A stretch of DNA of 56,978 nucleotides, from positions 1 through 56,978 of the forward strand of contig DAIDHI010000013.1 of assembly GCA_027452025.1 (NCBI GenBank). Direction: 5' to 3'. Of the stretch, positions 50,682 through 56,978 are shown in pieces. Numbering within the stretch: position 1 is the first letter of the stretch; every line of letters begins with the position of its first letter. Position numbers and translations under genes: made by a program. Under the pieces are notes generated by a model. That model was not told the DNA's origin and made no database searches. It saw nothing but the letters and a program-made list of their open reading frames with translations. Origin of the DNA: Elusimicrobiota bacterium. GTDB lineage: Bacteria > Elusimicrobiota > Elusimicrobia > UBA1565 > UBA9628.

Positions 50682-53174
50682 ATGGCTCGACTGGCCGTCG
50701 CCGTACTCCTGGCCCTCCTCGCGGCCCTGCCCGCCCGCGCCGCGGACACCTCTTCCTGGGAGGCCTTCGCGGCCCGAGGCGCGGATGCGCGCCTGTCTTC
50801 TTCCCTCGGTCTCGACCTCTCCGGCCCTGGGCGGCGCCCCTTCGCCTACGCGATGGCCCAGACGGCCCTGGACCCGGAGACGGTAGCCGCCCTGCCCGAG
50901 GCCGCTCGGGCGCCCGCGCTGCGAGCCGCGCTCTCGAAAGCGGCCGCCCGAGCCACCTCGGAGGCTTCCGCCGCCCTCTCGGCCGGCGCGGCCCCCGGCG
51001 CGCCCCTGCTGGCGCGCTTGCGCGCGCTGCAGGAGGTCTCGCCCGCCCTCGCGCCCGAGGCGCGCGGCGAACTTTCGCGCTCGATGGAGCGCCTGCGAGC
51101 CTCTTTCGGCCCGCGCGCGGCGCGCCAAATCGATGAGGCGGCGCGCCTGTGGAGCGGCCCGCGGCCGGCAAGCCCCCCGTTGCTCTCCGACGCGCGCCAG
51201 GCGGGCCTAAAGCCCTATCGGCCTCACCCTCGCGCCGCCCCGCAGGCCGGCCCGTCCGGCCCCGCGCTGCCGGAGCTGGGTCCGCTGCCGGACGGCCTCA
51301 CCGCCGCCGACCGCCGGGCGCTTTTCGACGGGCTCTACACCGACCGCCTGACCGGCCTGCTGAACAACCGCTACCTCGAGGCTCGCGCCGCCGAGCTCGT
51401 CTCGGGTCACGGCGAGTTGGTGCTCATGGACGGCGACGGCTTCGGCGCGGTGGACCGCGAGCTCACCGCCCGTTACGGCGCCAAGGGCCGCGCCGCCGCC
51501 GACGAGGTGCTGGCGCGCATGGCGGCCGACGCCCTGGCGGCCGCGCGCGCCGCGGCCGGCCCCGGCGCGGTCGGACTGCGCAAGGGCGGCGAGGAGTTCG
51601 CCTTCTTCGTAGCGTCCGGACGAGGCGCGGCGGCCGCTCAAGCGGTGCGCCGCGCCGGAGAGCGCTTCCGCGCCGACAATCTCGAGTTGGCGGCGGTCCT
51701 GCCCGCGTTCGGCGTCTCCGATGACCCAGCCGTCGTGATGCGCGCCATTCAAAAGCGCGCGGCCGACGAAGCCGCGGCCAAGGGCGCCGCCTCCGAGCGC
51801 GGGCCGCCGGGCGCAGGCACGATCTCAGCCGGCGCCGCGGCCATCGACCGGGCGCTGCCCCCGGCCGAAGCCCTGCGTGAGGCGCTGCGCAAGGCCGACG
51901 CCGCGCTGTCGGGCGCCAAGGAAGGCGGCAAGGGGCTCGCCGCCGTCTTCGAGGAAGCCGGCGTGCGCATCCTCGACCGGCTCGAGCCCGGTCCCTCGGC
52001 GCAAAGAGAGCGCGCCGCGTCGGACGCGGCCGCGGCGGCCGGCCGCCGCGAGCGAACGCGGCGCGCGGCGCTCAAGCTGCGGCGGCTGGACGCCGCCGCC
52101 TACGCCCGCTACCGGGAACTCTCCGAGCGCGATCCCGTCTCCGGCCTCAAGGACTACGAGTCCATCCGCTCCCATCTCGGCGAGCTCTTCGGAGCGAGCG
52201 GTCGGCCGGGGCGCTTCGATCACATCCTGGTCCTGGAGCTCGACTCGTTCAAGGCCTTCAACGACCATCCGCGCCTGGGCCACGCCGTCGGCGACGCGGC
52301 CCTGAAGGGCTTTGGAGAGGCCGCGACGCGGACGGCGCGCGAGTTGGGCCTCGACGCTCGGCTTCTCGTCGCCGACGGCGAAAGCGGCGTGCATCTCGCC
52401 CGTTCCCACGGCAAGCAGTTCCAGGCGCTGGGCGCCGAGGCGGACCTGCGGCGCTTCGCGCTGGCCCTCGAGGCGCGGCTGCGCTCAGAGCAGCCGGTGC
52501 TGGCCGAGGCGGCCCGAGCGTCTTTCGGCGCGCCCGAGGCGACGGCCGACCGAATCTCGGCCGTGCGCCGCATGCTCCAGGCGCAGGCGCGCGCGCTTGG
52601 CAAGAATCCCGTCCGCGTCGGCTTGGCGACCGCCGCGCTCGAGCCCGTCAAAGACGCCGCAGACTATGACGCGGCCGTGGCCCGCGCGGAAGCGGCCCTC
52701 GAGGCGGCGAAGGCCGGCGCCGCGAGCCGTTATATCGACACCAACGTGCTCATCTACGCCAAGAGCCGGGGCTTGCCGCCCGAGTCGGGGAGGCTTGCGC
52801 CGCAAACGGCCTACGAGATATCCGTCGGCGGCCCCGAGATGCGCCGCTACGCCGTCGAGCAGATCAAAGCCGGGCGCATCGCGCTCGACCCGCATCCAAG
52901 CCAAATGACCCCGCAGCAGCGCGCGCAAATCGAGACGATGGCCGGCCTGCTGACCCGCTATGGCGTCGAACCCAAGGATGCCAGAATCGTCGCGCAAATC
53001 GCGGCGGCGGCCGGCGGCGCGGGCGTGCTTCACACCCGGGAGCGGAGGCTGACGAACCAGATCGAGAACCTTCGCCGCTCGCGCAAGTTCAACGCCGAAC
53101 TCGCGCGGGCCGGCCTGGAAGGCCGCCTCCCCCAAGTGGTGCGCGTCGCAACGGATTTCGCCGGCCGGCCCTGA
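50682..53174 (+). CDS. exported tandem GGDEF-like protein with C-terminal PIN domain
   Basis: An 830-residue protein with a signal peptide (AVAVLLALLAALPARAA). A helical region precedes a first GGDEF-like domain: DRLTGLLNNRYLEAR at 221 and KGGEEF at 301-306, the latter an active-looking variant. A second, degenerate GGDEF-like domain starts DPVSGLKDYESIR at 484 and has LELDSFKAFND but no GGEEF. The last 150 residues form a PIN-like nuclease domain: YIDTNVLIYAKSRG at 684, DARIVAQIAAAA at 766 and HTRERRLTNQ. Acidic residues at expected PIN sites are present (D686, D766). Cyclase plus PIN in one exported protein is unusual. No membrane helix follows the signal peptide. Confidence 0.65.
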   Translation: MARLAVAVLLALLAALPARAADTSSWEAFAARGADARLSSSLGLDLSGPGRRPFAYAMAQTALDPETVAALPEAARAPALRAALSKAAARATSEASAALSAGAAPGAPLLARLRALQEVSPALAPEARGELSRSMERLRASFGPRAARQIDEAARLWSGPRPASPPLLSDARQAGLKPYRPHPRAAPQAGPSGPALPELGPLPDGLTAADRRALFDGLYTDRLTGLLNNRYLEARAAELVSGHGELVLMDGDGFGAVDRELTARYGAKGRAAADEVLARMAADALAAARAAAGPGAVGLRKGGEEFAFFVASGRGAAAAQAVRRAGERFRADNLELAAVLPAFGVSDDPAVVMRAIQKRAADEAAAKGAASERGPPGAGTISAGAAAIDRALPPAEALREALRKADAALSGAKEGGKGLAAVFEEAGVRILDRLEPGPSAQRERAASDAAAAAGRRERTRRAALKLRRLDAAAYARYRELSERDPVSGLKDYESIRSHLGELFGASGRPGRFDHILVLELDSFKAFNDHPRLGHAVGDAALKGFGEAATRTARELGLDARLLVADGESGVHLARSHGKQFQALGAEADLRRFALALEARLRSEQPVLAEAARASFGAPEATADRISAVRRMLQAQARALGKNPVRVGLATAALEPVKDAADYDAAVARAEAALEAAKAGAASRYIDTNVLIYAKSRGLPPESGRLAPQTAYEISVGGPEMRRYAVEQIKAGRIALDPHPSQMTPQQRAQIETMAGLLTRYGVEPKDARIVAQIAAAAGGAGVLHTRERRLTNQIENLRRSRKFNAELARAGLEGRLPQVVRVATDFAGRP

Positions 53175-53239
53175 CGGTTCCCCGTCGAGGTTTTACCGGG
53201 ATTTAACGGGTCTGAAACAAATCGCCCCCGACGCTCTGT

Positions 53240-53245
53240 TATCAT
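53240..53245 (+). promoter_or_regulatory. -10 hexamer 7 nt before small exported protein
   Basis: TATCAT, then TCGGCTC, then GTG 53253. A leaderless arrangement like those at 47577 and 55883. No clear -35. Confidence 0.45.
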
Positions 53246-53252
53246 TCGGCTC

Positions 53253-53591
53253 GTGCATCGGCCCGGCGCTCGCGCCCTTACCGGACTCTTACTGCTGGCG
53301 GCCCTCGTCGGCGCGGCCGCGGCTCAGACGCCGCGGCCCGTGCCCTTGGTGGGACCTCGGTCTCTCAACCTATGCTTCGACGGGCTGGGAGTCAGCTGCC
53401 GTCCCGAGGCGCGCGCCGCGCCCGTCGCCCGGAGCAAAGGCGGGATGATGGACCGTTTCTGCAACTTGGCCGGGATGTTCATGGGGCGGGTGGACGCGGC
53501 GACGGTCGGCTCTTTCAAGTTCCGCATCACGCTCGCCATCAAGGAACCGCCGTCGTCGATCGACAGCAGCATCCATTGGGACGACGACTGA
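53253..53591 (+). CDS. small exported protein of unknown function
   Basis: A 112-residue protein with a signal peptide (ALTGLLLLAALVGAAAAQT) and three cysteines in the mature part (LCFDGLGVSC, FCNLAG). The end has a beta strand (KFRITLAIKEPPSSIDS) and an acidic tip. No family recognised. It is convergent with the gene carrying the CdiA-C-like motif, 9 bp apart. Confidence 0.6.
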   Translation: MHRPGARALTGLLLLAALVGAAAAQTPRPVPLVGPRSLNLCFDGLGVSCRPEARAAPVARSKGGMMDRFCNLAGMFMGRVDAATVGSFKFRITLAIKEPPSSIDSSIHWDDD

Positions 53592-53600
53592 GCGCCGCGC

Positions 53601-54968
53601 TCAGCGGCCGCGTCGCCGCGAGACGCGCAAGCCCGCCTCGACCAGAAGATCCCCCACCCGCTGGCCGACGGCGCGCACCGTCTCCGCCGGCGCCGTCCGC
53701 GCGAAGTTGCCCCAGACCCTCAGGGCGAAGCGGTAGTGCTTGCGCTCGATGATGCGCCGCAGACGCCGCTCCATCTCGGCGCGGCGGAAAGCCTCCGCGA
53801 TCGCCGTATCGCCGCCCTGGCCGCCGCGCGCGCGCCGCACCGACGGCCGCGCGGCGGCCAGGGCGGCGACAGGCATGGCGGCGGGCACCGGCGCGTAGGC
53901 TCCGGAGGCCTGGCGGACGAACTCCAGCAGGAACGGGCCCTGGAAGACGTAGATCCTGGCGAGGGCGACGGGAACTTTCGGCTGCCACGCCTGGCGCGGC
54001 GAACCGGGGATATTCGTCCCTTCGGGAAGGCGGCGCCAGTCCTCGATCTCGGCGAGGATCCGCTCGGGCGGCAGCGAGGCGTCGTTCAGGTCGATGATGA
54101 CGGCGCCCGGCCCGAGGCCATGGCGTCGCGCGTGCTCGTAGACCTGGCTGTTGGCCTTATTGAGGAGCAGGGATAAAGTCGCCAGACCCGAAGAACTCTT
54201 GAGCTCGGTTACTGTCCCGCCGACGATGAGGTCGGGGGTCTTGCCGGTTTCCCGCAAGACGACCTGAAGATCGACGTTCCAAAGCTGGATCTTCTTGATC
54301 GTCCTGATCTCGTGGGAGCCCTGCTCCGGCAGCAGGTCCGCGAGACCGGGGTTGCCGGAGAGGTCGATGGCGATGAAATGGCCTCCCTGCCGGTCGCGGT
54401 AATCGTAGACGCGATAAGGCGCCATCTGCTCGACCGTGTTCATCAGGCGTTCGACGAGCTCGCGGTTGACGTCCTGCTGGTATCCCAGGGGGATCGCCGC
54501 GCGCACGTCCTCGGCGGTGTGCACGTCGTGGATCGTCACGGAAGCCACGCCCTGCGGCAAGGTCGGCAGGACCGGCGCCGGCAAGGGCGAGGCCGGGGCA
54601 TTGGACGAGGGTCCGCGCCCGTCGAAGGCCCCGCCTAAAGCCCCGTCCGCCTGGCCGGGCCGGGCCGCGAGGCGGCCGGAAAGCCGGCCGAGGCCTTTCC
54701 AAGCCGGGACCGGCACGCCGGCCGGAGCGAACGCGGCGGCCGGCGGCAAAGCGGCGGCGTCCGCGGCGCGCTCCTGGGCCGGCGGCGCCGCGATGGCCTC
54801 GGCCGCAGGCAGCCCGGGCGGCGCGGCGAAGGCGTCCGAGGCCTGCGCGGCGGCCTCGCTCAGAGGCGAGAGCGCCTCCGGCGGGATCGGCGCCTGGAAA
54901 TCCGCGGCGCGGACGGCGGAGGCCGCCAGCCAGAAGGCAAGAGCCGCCGTCCAGCGGCGGCGGATCAC
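53601..54968 (-). CDS. exported protein with CdiA-C-like PD-(D/E)XK nuclease motif
   Basis: A 455-residue protein with a signal peptide (TAALAFWLAASAVRA), a 110-residue Ala/Pro-rich low-complexity stretch and a folded C-terminal half. Around residue 246 it reads TPDLIVGGTVTELKSSSGLA: D246, E255 and K257 in PD-x-ELK spacing, followed by a Q/N-helix and GAVIIDLND, the pattern of CdiA-C-type tRNA-nuclease toxin domains. A basic helical tail follows. It is the second gene after an exported helical protein, with a 4-bp overlap. Nuclease activity and any target are inference. An immunity gene is not evident. Confidence 0.55.
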   Translation of the reverse strand: MIRRRWTAALAFWLAASAVRAADFQAPIPPEALSPLSEAAAQASDAFAAPPGLPAAEAIAAPPAQERAADAAALPPAAAFAPAGVPVPAWKGLGRLSGRLAARPGQADGALGGAFDGRGPSSNAPASPLPAPVLPTLPQGVASVTIHDVHTAEDVRAAIPLGYQQDVNRELVERLMNTVEQMAPYRVYDYRDRQGGHFIAIDLSGNPGLADLLPEQGSHEIRTIKKIQLWNVDLQVVLRETGKTPDLIVGGTVTELKSSSGLATLSLLLNKANSQVYEHARRHGLGPGAVIIDLNDASLPPERILAEIEDWRRLPEGTNIPGSPRQAWQPKVPVALARIYVFQGPFLLEFVRQASGAYAPVPAAMPVAALAAARPSVRRARGGQGGDTAIAEAFRRAEMERRLRRIIERKHYRFALRVWGNFARTAPAETVRAVGQRVGDLLVEAGLRVSRRRGR

Positions 54969-55876
54969 GGCCGCGCGCCCGCCTGCAGCTCCTCGCCGTA
55001 GAGACCGGCGAGCTGCTTGAGGCTGGGTTCGGGATCCAGACGCGCCATGTGCTCGAGCACGCCGCGGATGCGCGCGGCCGCGGCGGGATCGGGAAGCTCC
55101 CGGCTGCCCGCGATCCAGCGCAAGCAGCCCATCAGAAAATAACGCGACCGGCCGCCGTGGCGGGCGTCGGCATAATAGGCCGGCAAATCCACGGCCAGCG
55201 GCCAGAGCAAGTCGGAGTCCAGGCGCTGAGCCAGCGCGGGCGTGCGGTAGACCACCTCCGGGCCGCGGGCCTGGAGCAGATTATAAAGAATGAGCATCGC
55301 CAGCTCGTTTTCGCGGGCGCTGCCGGCTTGGCGCGCCCCGTCGAGGGCCGTGAGCACCATCAGCTCGTCGGTGCGGCGGTCGATCCAGGGCATATGATCC
55401 GAGAGCTCCGAGAGCCCGAGCAGGGCTTCGACGCGGAAGGGCGCCAGACGCGAGCCGGGCTGCGCGTGGGCGGCGTCGGTCAGCGCCGACGCGACTTCGC
55501 GCAGGGCGTCGAGACTGCGCAGCCTGGGCGCGGCTCGCCCCAAAGCGTCCATCGCCGCCGCCCGCACGACGGCGGAGTCGTCGTCGGAGGCGGCGACTCT
55601 CTCGAAAGTCTTGACCAGCGCCAGCTGGGCCCGCGGCCCGAAGGAGGCCGCGCGCATGACGCCGGCCTGCAGGGCGGCTTGCTGGTCCTGGGGCACCACG
55701 CCGTCTTCCATGCGCTCGAAGAGATCGGCGGCCTCGGGGATCGCGGCGGCGCGCAGACGCGTCATCTGGCGCGCGAAGGATGGCGCCCGGGCGGGCGAAG
55801 GCACATAGCCGGGCAGCGGTCCGGCGGCGGCGGCCCCGGCCAGCCAAGCGCCGGCGAGAACCCAAGCGGCGGTCAT
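54965..55876 (-). CDS. exported alpha-helical (HEAT-like) protein
   Basis: A 303-residue protein with a signal peptide (TAAWVLAGAWLAGAAAAGPL); ATG 55876 is fixed by TATAAT ending 6 nt upstream, so the longer frame to 55918 is rejected. The mature part is a string of helical hairpins (AALQAGVMRAASFGPRAQLA, AVVRAAAMDALGRAAPRL, VEALLGLSELSD) like HEAT or armadillo repeats, suggesting a protein-binding scaffold. It overlaps the start of the CdiA-C-like gene by 4 bp, so the two are made together; it could be a carrier or partner of that protein. Confidence 0.6.
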   Translation of the reverse strand: MTAAWVLAGAWLAGAAAAGPLPGYVPSPARAPSFARQMTRLRAAAIPEAADLFERMEDGVVPQDQQAALQAGVMRAASFGPRAQLALVKTFERVAASDDDSAVVRAAAMDALGRAAPRLRSLDALREVASALTDAAHAQPGSRLAPFRVEALLGLSELSDHMPWIDRRTDELMVLTALDGARQAGSARENELAMLILYNLLQARGPEVVYRTPALAQRLDSDLLWPLAVDLPAYYADARHGGRSRYFLMGCLRWIAGSRELPDPAAAARIRGVLEHMARLDPEPSLKQLAGLYGEELQAGARP

Positions 55877-55882
55877 GGACTG

Positions 55883-55888
55883 ATTATA
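55883..55888 (-). promoter_or_regulatory. consensus -10 hexamer 6 nt before HEAT-like gene start
   Basis: Minus strand TATAAT, then CAGTCC, then ATG 55876. Leaderless arrangement. The -35 region is not obvious. Confidence 0.6.
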
Positions 55889-55997
55889 AGGAGAGAGCAG
55901 CCGGGCAGACAGAGGCAAAAGGCCCTCGGCCCCGCGGGCCCAAAGTCCCAGGACCCGGCCGTGACACGGCCGTCCCGGGGCCGTCGCGACGCCCTGC

Positions 55998-56003
55998 TAC
56001 ACT
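55998..56003 (+). promoter_or_regulatory. -10 hexamer 6 nt before membrane protein start
   Basis: TACACT, then GATCCC, then ATG 56010. The same TACACT occurs before the PhyH and EamA genes. No clear -35. Confidence 0.5.
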
Positions 56004-56009
56004 GATCCC

Positions 56010-56384
56010 ATGCGGGTGCTCACGACCCTCGTCTACGGCTTCTCGGCTTGGATGGCCTCCGGCCTCCTCGTCTACGCGGGCGCCCATGCGACCCGGCCGT
56101 CCGCGGCGCTGCGCTGCGCCGCCCTGGCCGCGGGCTTTCTCGGGGTCTTTCGCCTCTATTTTCGCCGCCCGGACAGCCTGCGGCCCTGGCCGGCGGCCGG
56201 CGTCACCCTCGCCCTCATCGCCGGGCTCGACGGCGCGCTCCTGGTCCCTCATCTGCCTCGCGCCTCGGACCTCTTCCTCAGCTTTTGGGACTGGCAGCTG
56301 CCCGCCCTCGTCGTCATCGGCAGCATCCTCGCCGCCGGCGCCGGCGCGTCCCCCCGCACAAAACCGCAACAAGGCCGACATTGA
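56010..56384 (+). CDS. small integral membrane protein
   Basis: A 124-residue protein with four hydrophobic helices (VYGFSAWMASGLLVYAG, ALRCAALAAGFLGVFRLYF, AAGVTLALIAGLDGALLV, WQLPALVVIGSILAAGAG) and a basic C terminus. No family recognised. It precedes the OmpR-type regulator by 31 bp, but that gene has its own promoter. Confidence 0.65.
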   Translation: MRVLTTLVYGFSAWMASGLLVYAGAHATRPSAALRCAALAAGFLGVFRLYFRRPDSLRPWPAAGVTLALIAGLDGALLVPHLPRASDLFLSFWDWQLPALVVIGSILAAGAGASPRTKPQQGRH

Positions 56385-56409
56385 GCCCAAATGGAGACTG
56401 TGTTAGCAT
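56381..56409 (+). promoter_or_regulatory. promoter of OmpR-type regulator, leaderless type
   Basis: TTGAGC (56381-56386), 17-bp spacer, TAGCAT (56404-56409), then GCGCGC and ATG 56416. One of the best complete -35/-10 pairs in the window with only 6 nt to the start codon. Confidence 0.65.
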
Positions 56410-56415
56410 GCGCGC

Positions 56416-56978
56416 ATGGCCTTCAAGATACTCCTCGTGGACGACGAGGCCGACAACCGGGAAGTGATGAAGTCCCTGCTCGAGCGCGAGCACTTCCAGG
56501 TGATCACGGCCGCCCGCGCCGAAGAGGCCTTCGAAGCGGCGGCGGAGAATCGTCCCGACGCCGTCCTTTCCGACGTCGTGCTGCCGCGCGCCAGCGGAGT
56601 ATCGCTTTGCCGGCGACTCCGGGGGGACCGGCGCACGGCTTCGCTGCCCGTGGTGCTCATTTCGGGACTGCAGAAGGACGCCGCGACCCAGGCCCAGGCC
56701 CTCGAGGCGGGCGCCGACGACTATCTGGTCAAGCCGGTGGACGGGCGTCTCCTCGCCGCGCGCCTGCGCTCGCTGCTGCGCCGCTGCGCCGTCGCGCCGC
56801 CCGCCCAACGCCTGCGCAGCGGGTCCCTGCGGCTGGACCTCGACGCGCGCACGGCCCGCGCCGCCGGCCGGACGCTCCATCTGACGCGCAAGGAATTCGA
56901 CCTGCTGGTCTTGCTGATGCAGCGCTCCGGGCGCGTGCTCAGCTCCGCCTTCCTGCTCGAGAGCGTCTGGGGCTACGA
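56416..56978 (+). CDS. OmpR/PhoB-family response regulator (cut by window end)
   Basis: The first 187 codons are present. The receiver domain has the acidic pair in ILLVDDEADNRE, phosphoacceptor Asp in AVLSDVVLPRASG, Ser in VVLISGLQ and Lys in DYLVKPVDG. The winged-helix output domain follows: LRLDLDARTARAAGRTLHL, TRKEFDLLVLLMQRSGRVL and LLESVWGY at the cut. About 30 residues are missing at the end. No histidine kinase is seen yet; it would be expected downstream. Transcribed from a leaderless promoter. Confidence 0.9.
   Translation, partial: MAFKILLVDDEADNREVMKSLLEREHFQVITAARAEEAFEAAAENRPDAVLSDVVLPRASGVSLCRRLRGDRRTASLPVVLISGLQKDAATQAQALEAGADDYLVKPVDGRLLAARLRSLLRRCAVAPPAQRLRSGSLRLDLDARTARAAGRTLHLTRKEFDLLVLLMQRSGRVLSSAFLLESVWGY

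Noticed and set aside
1-56978. CRISPR array, rRNA operon or insertion sequence with transposase
   Set aside because: No regular repeat-spacer pattern, rRNA-like sequence or transposase with terminal inverted repeats was found.

Overview
The window is GC-rich bacterial chromosome with a Gram-negative type envelope: lipobox lipoproteins, an LPP20/PEGA protein, an AsmA/DUF748-like protein and a di-haem cytochrome c peroxidase. There is no rRNA or other firm taxonomic marker. The many alanine-rich exported proteins and the mix of a YgiQ radical SAM protein, RF3 and odd secreted enzymes remind me of deep-branching phyla such as Elusimicrobiota, but that is a weak inference.

Layout. (1) Positions 1-1.9 kb hold a minus-strand cassette of two small ThsB-like TIR proteins and a RipA-like membrane protein, which looks like a Thoeris-type defence cassette. 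(2) Positions about 2.0-25.5 kb look like an integrated defence island. Its right end is a large serine recombinase whose stop codon lies inside the 3' end of a tRNA-Gln gene. A 12-bp piece of the tRNA T-arm recurs at 1992-2003 as a possible left boundary. Cargo: an operon of a zinc-hook ABC-type ATPase with a HEPN/anticodon-nuclease-like tail, a TIR protein of the CAP12/Pycsar class, a DUF4268 PD-(D/E)XK protein and a small ORF; a regulator-like gene preceded by a strong hairpin terminator; a tyrosine recombinase beside a perfect inverted repeat; small unknown genes; an exported TRL-like / LPP20-PEGA / GYF operon diverging from an XRE repressor over a palindromic operator; and a type III restriction-modification operon (mod, res and an unknown third gene). 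No phage structural or conjugation genes are visible. (3) Positions 25.6-47.3 kb are host backbone: aldo/keto reductase, PAS protein, NADP-binding reductase, transketolase-like protein, response regulator, YgiQ, PhyH oxygenase, a frameshifted C39-like peptidase gene, prfC, EamA, SUMF1 and MauG-like proteins, TSUP and MFS transporters, DUF748 protein, and a TPR plus Q-rich secreted pair. (4) Positions 47.3-50.2 kb are a scarred region: an exported caspase-like protein, the 3' remnant of a second caspase on the opposite strand, a truncated DUF3095 gene running into a truncated RelE-type toxin with its antitoxin, and a second tRNA-Gln. (5) Positions 50.3-57.0 kb hold a SemiSWEET, an exported tandem-GGDEF plus PIN fusion, a small exported protein, an exported protein with a CdiA-C-like PD-(D/E)XK motif, an exported alpha-helical protein, a small membrane protein and an OmpR-type regulator cut by the window end.

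Two genome-level signals stand out. Many host genes have a -10 hexamer ending only 6-7 nt before the start codon, implying leaderless mRNAs, whereas island genes carry Shine-Dalgarno sequences. In addition, two unrelated exported proteins (starts at 33609 and 50682) share the same promoter and the same hairpin abutting the start codon, suggesting an uncharacterised leader regulon.
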